Assembly (NCBI GenBank): GCA_025454185.1
Contig: JALOOY010000023.1
Location: 1-9,589 of the forward strand
Length of the DNA stretch: 9,589 nucleotides
Origin: Thermodesulfobacteriota bacterium
GTDB lineage: Bacteria > Desulfobacterota > RBG-13-43-22
Direction: 5' to 3'
Of the stretch, positions 5,793 to 9,589 are shown in pieces. Below the pieces are notes generated by a model. That model was not told the DNA's origin, searched no databases, and saw only the letters and a program-made list of their open reading frames with translations. Both the position numbers and the translations under genes were made by a program. Each line of letters starts with the position of its first letter. Position 1 is the first letter of the stretch.

Positions 5793-5840
5793 GACGAAGG
5801 TCCAACATCGAACATCCAACATCCAACATCGAATTGCGGA
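5793..5840 (-). repeat. GATGTTG 7-mer array, copy 2 (inverted)
   Basis: Read on the minus strand it gives ATTCCGCAATTCG, two GATGTTG units, a GATGTTC unit, a GATGTTG unit and then a GACCTTCGTC tail, closely matching copy 1 at 1379-1414 including its CGTC tail. It lies in the 5' untranslated region of the reductase gene, about 40 bases from the start codon. Confidence 0.8.
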
Positions 5841-5848
5841 ATAGTGCT

Positions 5849-5904
5849 CCCGTTGGTTTGTAGGGGCGGGGTTTAATCCGTCCCTGCGAAAATAACCAAC
5901 CGGG
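5849..5904. repeat. Imperfect 56-bp inverted repeat (GTAGGGGCGG type)
   Basis: CCCGTTGGTT (5849-5858) pairs with AACCAACCGGG (5894-5904) with one bulge, and inside it TAGGGGCGG pairs with CCGTCCCTG with wobbles, around a GTTTAAT centre. GTAGGGGCGGGG..CCGTCCC hairpins are another common short intergenic repeat type. It would fold in the leader of the reductase transcript. Confidence 0.55.
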
Positions 5905-5913
5905 CAAAATTTT

Positions 5914-5943
5914 CAGGCTTCGCGGGTGTTCGCCTCGAGCCTG
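5914..5943. repeat. Small inverted repeat in the reductase leader
   Basis: CAGGCT-T-CG and CG-AGCCTG pair with one bulged T around a 15-base centre. It lies about 25 bases downstream of the predicted transcript start of the reductase gene. Its role is unknown. Confidence 0.4.
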
Positions 5944-5973
5944 GTGGTTTACTACGATTATTATCATAACAGC

Positions 5974-6003
5974 ATTGTAAAAAATCGGATAAAACCGGGT
6001 CAA
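5974..6003 (-). promoter_or_regulatory. Sigma70-type promoter for the flavoprotein reductase gene
   Basis: On the minus strand TTGACC (5998-6003) and TACAAT (5974-5979) are 18 bases apart. A TTATGATAA motif (5961-5969), with TTAT/ATAA arms around one central base, follows the -10 box and would cover the transcript start near 5967. It could bind a repressor, for instance a Fur- or PerR-like protein, but that is a guess from AT-rich symmetry. The leader would be about 215 nt. Confidence 0.6.
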
Positions 6004-6022
6004 GGGAAAAGGTGGCAATTTC

Positions 6023-6060
6023 GGTCAGTGACGAACCCTTCGGGGGCAGCACCGCTGACC
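6023..6060. repeat. GGTCAG/CTGACC inverted repeat
   Basis: GGTCAGTG (6023-6030) pairs with CGCTGACC (6053-6060) with one wobble, and a CCC-TTCG-GGG tetraloop hairpin is nested inside. It lies about 75 bases beyond the KdpD-EIIA stop. Neither strand shows a T run after it, so it is not a clear terminator. Confidence 0.4.
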
Positions 6061-6077
6061 CTCCCCCGGGTGTTTTA

Positions 6078-6126
6078 AATTCGATGTTGGATGTTGGATG
6101 TTGAATGTTGAATGTTCGATGTTCGG
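6078..6126 (+). repeat. GATGTTG 7-mer array, copy 3
   Basis: AATTCG is followed by two GATGTTG units, two AATGTTG-type units, and GATGTTC-like degenerate units. It ends about 10 bases before the KdpD-EIIA stop codon. Together with copy 2 it forms an inverted pair around a 237-bp centre. Confidence 0.8.
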
Positions 6127-6135
6127 TTTTTTGGG

Positions 6136-7830
6136 TCAGGGCCTTTCCCAGTTGCGAATGGCAGCCAGCGCCTCTTCGGCGGTTCGGGCGGATTTGAGGT
6201 CCTGCAGCAATTGCCTGTTTTGGGCTGCCCGGCTGGCCAAACCTAAGACCGCCACCTGGATCTCCGGCGCCTGGGCCGGAGAAAGGATTAGAAATACTAG
6301 CTCAATGGGTTTTTCGGTCAGAATACCGGAGACCCCCATTCTGGTCAATCCCAGGGCCACCAGGGTGGCCGGCAGACCGTCGATCCGGGCGTGGGGGAAG
6401 GCCGCTCCCTCATTAAAAAATGTCGATCCCTGTGCTTCCCGTTTGAGGACTTCCGTTAACAAGGTCTCCGGATCGTCCAGCCGGGCCGATTTCGCCGCGG
6501 TTTCCACTAATTGTTGTAGGATGTCCCCTTGACCTGCCGGCTGGTCCCAAAGAATGATCCGCTGTGGTGTGATCAGTTGACTCAACGTCAATTGTCCCGC
6601 CGCCGGAGGCTTGGGTTCCGGGAAAATGGAGGCTGCAGGAGGTGTTGCCGGGACCGGTTTCCTGGGTGAGATCCCCTGCGGCTGCTCCTCCCTTGTGTCC
6701 AAGACAATGACCGTGATCCCCTGGGCTTTTTTGATCAGATCACCGACAATATCCCTGTTCTTTCCGAATTTTTTATAGAAAGGTTTAGGGCCCGGTCTGC
6801 CGATAATGATATGCCCCACCCGATATTCTTTGGCAAATCGCAGAATGGTATCCACGATGTCCTCCCCCTTGTAAGTAAATACCAGGGCCCCTAATTGTTT
6901 GGCCAAAGTCAGGGTTTCGGAGAGCAGACGCTGGGTGCGCACATCGATGACCGTGGCTTCCTCGGAGGGGGTCTGCACGTATACGGCATACCAGTTGCGG
7001 TTCAGTTTTCCGGCCAGCCGGGAGGCATAACGGAGCAGCTTGTCGCTGTTGGGGCCGCGTGAACTGAGGCAGACCATGACCTGGTCCGGAGTGACATCGC
7101 TCTCCTTTTCCTCCGTCTCCCGCCGGCGGGAATCGATCTGGGAGGCCAGTTCCCGGAGGGTCAATTCCCGGAGCGTTTCCAGGTTGGCAGTCCGGAAAAA
7201 GTTGTTCAGCGCGGTCTGGACGCGTTCCCGGGGATAGATCTTCCCTTCGGCCAGGCGTTTTTGCAGGTCTTCGGTAGACAGGTCCACGTCGACGATCTGA
7301 TCCGCTTCGGCCAGCACCGAGTCGGGCAGGCGCTCACGGACCTTGACCCCCACAGCCTGTTCGACCAGATTGTAGAGGCTTTCCAGGTGCTGGACATTCA
7401 ACGTGGTGATGACATGGATCCCGGCGGCCAGGATATCCTGCACGTCCTGGTAGCGTTTGGGGTTCGGGCTCCCCGGCACATTGGTATGGGCCAGTTCGTC
7501 GATGAGGGCCACTTGGGGTTTGCGGGCCAGAATCGCCTCCACGTCCATTTCTTCCACCGGGACGCCGCGGTACTCCTGGCGGCGCCGGGGGACGACTTCC
7601 AGCCCTTCGGCCAACCGGGCGATATCCTCCCGGCCGTGGGTCTCCACCAGCCCGAGGACCACGTCGATTCCGTCTTTTTTAAGCCGGTGACCCTCCAGCA
7701 GCATCTGATAGGTTTTGCCCACCCCCGGACAATAACCCAGATAGACCTTCAACCGGCCCCGCTGGGCGTGGCGGATCATGCGCAGGAAGGCGTTGGCCCT
7801 TTCGTCGCTCAAGGGGGATTTTGGGTCCAC
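6136..7830 (-). CDS. kdpD: Kinase-less KdpD sensor fused to a PTS EIIA domain
   Basis: The 564-residue product joins three cytoplasmic modules. Residues about 20-230 are the KdpD N-terminal domain, with Walker A GYCPGVGKT (32-40), Walker B VALIDELAHTN (107-117) and NVQHLES (145-151). Residues about 248-378 are a universal-stress-protein-like domain (VMVCLSS at the start, IIIGRPG at 341-347), the region that binds c-di-AMP in some KdpD proteins. After a Pro-rich linker (about 380-412), residues 413-562 form a fructose/nitrogen-type PTS EIIA domain. Its FPHARIDGL block places the phospho-acceptor at H480. Full KdpD is about 890 residues and continues into four membrane helices, a GAF region and a histidine kinase; all are absent. 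E. coli EIIA-Ntr (PtsN) binds KdpD, so the fusion is functionally plausible. GTG at 7830 directly follows the kdpC TAA, implying translational coupling. No kdpE follows. A role in tuning Kdp by PTS phosphorylation is inference; the domain calls are firm. Confidence 0.93.
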   Translation of the reverse strand: MDPKSPLSDERANAFLRMIRHAQRGRLKVYLGYCPGVGKTYQMLLEGHRLKKDGIDVVLGLVETHGREDIARLAEGLEVVPRRRQEYRGVPVEEMDVEAILARKPQVALIDELAHTNVPGSPNPKRYQDVQDILAAGIHVITTLNVQHLESLYNLVEQAVGVKVRERLPDSVLAEADQIVDVDLSTEDLQKRLAEGKIYPRERVQTALNNFFRTANLETLRELTLRELASQIDSRRRETEEKESDVTPDQVMVCLSSRGPNSDKLLRYASRLAGKLNRNWYAVYVQTPSEEATVIDVRTQRLLSETLTLAKQLGALVFTYKGEDIVDTILRFAKEYRVGHIIIGRPGPKPFYKKFGKNRDIVGDLIKKAQGITVIVLDTREEQPQGISPRKPVPATPPAASIFPEPKPPAAGQLTLSQLITPQRIILWDQPAGQGDILQQLVETAAKSARLDDPETLLTEVLKREAQGSTFFNEGAAFPHARIDGLPATLVALGLTRMGVSGILTEKPIELVFLILSPAQAPEIQVAVLGLASRAAQNRQLLQDLKSARTAEEALAAIRNWERP

Positions 7831-8424
7831 TTAACGAACCTGCCGATCCAGGGCCAGATTCAAGACAAGGACATTGACCCGGGGTTCACCGAAGAGGCCC
7901 CAGTCCCGGCCCTCGGTGTACTGTTCGATCTGCCTTAAAATGTTTTCCGGGCCCACGCCCCGGGCCGCGGCCACCCGGGGCGCCTGCAGCCGGGCATTTT
8001 TCAGACTGATGTGGGGGTCCAAACCGCTGGCCGAGGCGGTGACGGCATCGGCCGGCACCGAGACATCCGGAGCCAATCCGTTTTCGGCACGGTAACGGGC
8101 CAGGCGTTCCTGAAGGGCATCGTTCAGTGTTTGGGAAAGAGGCCCGAGGTTGCTGCCGGCGGATCGGAGGCCGTCATACCCCTGCCCGGCGGCGGATGGC
8201 CGGGGATGAAAGTAGCGGGGCCCGCTGAACCCCTGGGCGATGAGACGGGAACCCCGGATCACCTGCCTTTCCTCGATCAGGGAGCCGTTGGCCTGGTCCG
8301 GGAACAGGACCTGGGCCAGGGCCCAGACCGCCAGAGGATAAAGGCCGCTGCAAATCATGGCCAGGGCCAGGGTGGCCAGCAAGGCCCTACGCAATTCCAA
8401 AGTAATGTTTTTCATGTTTTTCAT
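7831..8424 (-). CDS. kdpC: Potassium-transporting ATPase subunit C
   Basis: KdpC is the single-span subunit of the KdpFABC high-affinity K+ pump and stabilises the complex and its ATP binding. The product, about 197 residues, fits the family length (190 in E. coli). After a short cytoplasmic N-terminus come a hydrophobic membrane segment, FPDQANGSLI, GSRLIAQGF, RYFHPRPSAAG, a SAGSNLGPL block, VPADAVTASASGLDPHIS, and a C-terminal VNVLVLNLALD, all signature KdpC blocks. ATG at 8424 is the first ATG in frame; a second ATG at 8415 is equally likely and an upstream TTG at 8442 is possible. None has a clear ribosome binding site, which is unusual. It lies 129 bp after kdpB rather than overlapping it; a dispersed repeat fills much of that gap. 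The stop is immediately followed by the KdpD-EIIA start. Confidence 0.95.
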   Translation of the reverse strand: MKNMKNITLELRRALLATLALAMICSGLYPLAVWALAQVLFPDQANGSLIEERQVIRGSRLIAQGFSGPRYFHPRPSAAGQGYDGLRSAGSNLGPLSQTLNDALQERLARYRAENGLAPDVSVPADAVTASASGLDPHISLKNARLQAPRVAAARGVGPENILRQIEQYTEGRDWGLFGEPRVNVLVLNLALDRQVR

Positions 8425-8493
8425 TTTTAATAAGTTGCCCAAATTTTGGAATCCAGTACTAAGCCGCCATGTTCAGGCCAAGCACTCGCGAAT

Positions 8494-8560
8494 CACGAAA
8501 ATCTCGTATTTGGCTCCTTCGCCGAACGCCGAACGCCGAACGGTATTTCCGTGCTAAACC
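8494..8560. repeat. GCCGAAC-containing dispersed repeat, copy B, in the kdpB-kdpC gap
   Basis: It matches copy A at 1226-1285 and contains three perfect tandem GCCGAAC units (8521-8541). Its last bases, GTGCTAAACC, overlap the kdpB 3' end. On the minus strand they give the final Val codon and the TAG stop (8554-8556), and GGTTTAGC is also present in copy A. The repeat therefore appears to supply the kdpB stop. Confidence 0.75.
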
Positions 8561-9589
8561 AGGTTCAAGGCATTGACGATCCAATCAATCAGCTTGATGC
8601 CCGGGAACGGGGCGATCAGGCCGCCCAGACCGTAGATCAACAGGTTGCGCCGGAGCAGGGCGGCGGCGCCCAGAGGCCGGAAACGCACCCCCCGCAGGGC
8701 CAGCGGGATCAGGGCGATAATGATCAGGGCATTGAAAATGACGGCGCTGAGAATCGCGCTTTGGGGGGACTGAAGGCCCATGATGTTCAAGGGGGCGATC
8801 ACCGGGAAGACGCTCATCAGCATGGCCGGGATGATGGTGAAGTATTTGGCCGCGTCGTTGGCGATGCTGAAGGTGGTCAGTGCCCCCCGGGTGATCAGCA
8901 TCTGCTTGCCGATTTCCACCACCTCGATCAATTTGGTGGGGTTGGAATCCAGGTCCACCATATTGCCGGCTTCCTTGGCCGCCTGGGTGCCGGTGTTCAT
9001 GGAGACCCCCACATCGGCCTGGGCCAGGGCCGGTGCGTCGTTGGTGCCGTCCCCGGTCATGGCCACCAGGTGGCCGGCGGCCTGTTCCCGGCGAATCAGG
9101 GCCAGCTTGTCCTCGGGTCTGGCCTCGGCGATGAAATCATCCACACCCGCCTCCCGGGCAATGGCCGCGGCGGTCAGGCGGTTGTCTCCGGTAACCATGA
9201 CCGTCTTGATCCCCATGGCCCGAAAGCGGTCGAAACGATCTTTCAATCCGCCCTTGACGATGTCTTTCAGGTGGATGGTCCCCAGAACTTTTTCCCCGTC
9301 GACCACCAGCAGGGGCGTTCCGCCGGAAAGGCTTATGGCGTTCACAGCGTCCTGCACCTCTTGAGGCAGGACCTGCCCGGTGAAGGCCTTGACGGCATCC
9401 AGGGCCCCCTTGCGGATCCGCCTTTCCCCCACATCCACACCGCTCATCCGGGTCTGGGCGGAAAAGGCGATAAAGCGGGCGGCGGGCAGGTCCGACAGGG
9501 AGCGGCCCCGCAGACCGTATTGTTTGGCCAGGACGACGATGCTCCGGCCTTCGGGTGTTTCGTCGGCCAGGGAGGCCAACTGGGCCGCA
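8554..9589 (-). CDS. kdpB: Potassium-transporting ATPase ATP-binding subunit B, C-terminal half (cut by window edge)
   Basis: KdpB is the P-type ATPase subunit that drives K+ uptake by KdpFABC in the cytoplasmic membrane. The visible 344 codons run off the right edge in frame (AAQLASLADE reads through it), so this is about half of a ~690-residue protein. The catalytic DKTGT and the first membrane helices are outside. Seen: the nucleotide-domain RKGALDAVKAF, VMVTGDN, the hinge motif MTGDGTNDAPALAQADVGVS, and the M5 motif NDAAKYF with the Asp and Lys typical of KdpB. Three further hydrophobic segments follow, ending WIVNALNLV. The sequence looks intact and functional. Upstream kdpF and kdpA are not visible. 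The stop codon overlaps a dispersed repeat. Confidence 0.97.
   Translation of the reverse strand, partial: AAQLASLADETPEGRSIVVLAKQYGLRGRSLSDLPAARFIAFSAQTRMSGVDVGERRIRKGALDAVKAFTGQVLPQEVQDAVNAISLSGGTPLLVVDGEKVLGTIHLKDIVKGGLKDRFDRFRAMGIKTVMVTGDNRLTAAAIAREAGVDDFIAEARPEDKLALIRREQAAGHLVAMTGDGTNDAPALAQADVGVSMNTGTQAAKEAGNMVDLDSNPTKLIEVVEIGKQMLITRGALTTFSIANDAAKYFTIIPAMLMSVFPVIAPLNIMGLQSPQSAILSAVIFNALIIIALIPLALRGVRFRPLGAAALLRRNLLIYGLGGLIAPFPGIKLIDWIVNALNLV

Larger units (their letters stand above)
5751..6135. other. Spacer of 385 bp packed with inverted repeats and a promoter
   Basis: Between the KdpD-EIIA stop and the reductase start there is no convincing gene. The region holds, from left to right, an inverted GATGTTG array, a 56-bp imperfect hairpin, a smaller CAGGCT/AGCCTG hairpin, a sigma70-type promoter, a GGTCAG/CTGACC inverted repeat, and a direct GATGTTG array. 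A minus-strand reading frame crossing it is made mostly of these repeats. Confidence 0.7.

Noticed and set aside
5731..6018. Minus-strand frame of 95 codons in the spacer before the reductase
   Set aside because: It runs through the GATGTTG array and hairpins, overlaps the reductase start in another frame, and includes the predicted transcript start region. It has no ribosome binding site or domain.
7040..7938. Plus-strand frames opposite the KdpD-EIIA and kdpC genes
   Set aside because: They are antisense shadows of strongly supported genes and have no domain signature or ribosome binding site.

Overview
The window looks like a piece of a chromosome from a GC-rich anaerobic bacterium, most likely in the Desulfobacterota (Deltaproteobacteria). 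This rests on protein character and on the many short dispersed repeats between genes; it is inference, with no phylogenetic marker in view. Every confident gene reads on the minus strand, so transcription runs from the right edge to the left. No rRNA, tRNA, CRISPR array, insertion sequence or phage gene was seen.

Right part (about 6136-9589): the distal end of a Kdp potassium-uptake operon. It holds the C-terminal half of kdpB (cut by the window edge), then kdpC, then a kdpD-related gene starting directly after the kdpC stop. That last gene is the most notable in the window. It keeps the KdpD N-terminal sensor domain (Walker A/B) and the universal-stress-protein-like domain. The membrane segments and the histidine kinase are gone, and a PTS EIIA (fructose/nitrogen type) domain with an intact phospho-acceptor histidine sits in their place. 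No kdpE follows. The layout suggests a soluble module linking PTS phosphorylation state to potassium uptake.

Middle part (about 3062-6135): a 385-bp spacer full of inverted repeats carries a good sigma70-type promoter. It is followed by a MerA/Lpd-like flavoprotein disulfide reductase with a Tyr where Lpd has its catalytic His. A second TTGACA-type promoter then begins a leader of roughly 270 nt with a strong 42-nt hairpin, ahead of a secreted zinc-phospholipase-C-like protein (signal peptide, His/Asp/Glu ligand pattern).

Left part (1-3061): a 720-bp gene-poor stretch holds a possible frameshifted gene remnant and dispersed repeats. Next is a short-type 6-phosphogluconate dehydrogenase with a very good promoter. 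After a 270-bp spacer made almost entirely of four different repeat types comes an amidohydrolase-family protein that lacks the usual N-terminal beta-sandwich and three of five metal ligands. The first 200 bp are AT-rich with two hairpins and no gene.

The genes do not form one pathway. Kdp is a potassium-homeostasis unit; the reductase, phospholipase-like, 6PGDH and amidohydrolase genes look like separate transcription units sharing strand and repeat families. The repeats are a theme of the window: a GATGTTG 7-mer array occurs three times and a GCCGAAC-containing element twice, one copy supplying the kdpB stop codon.
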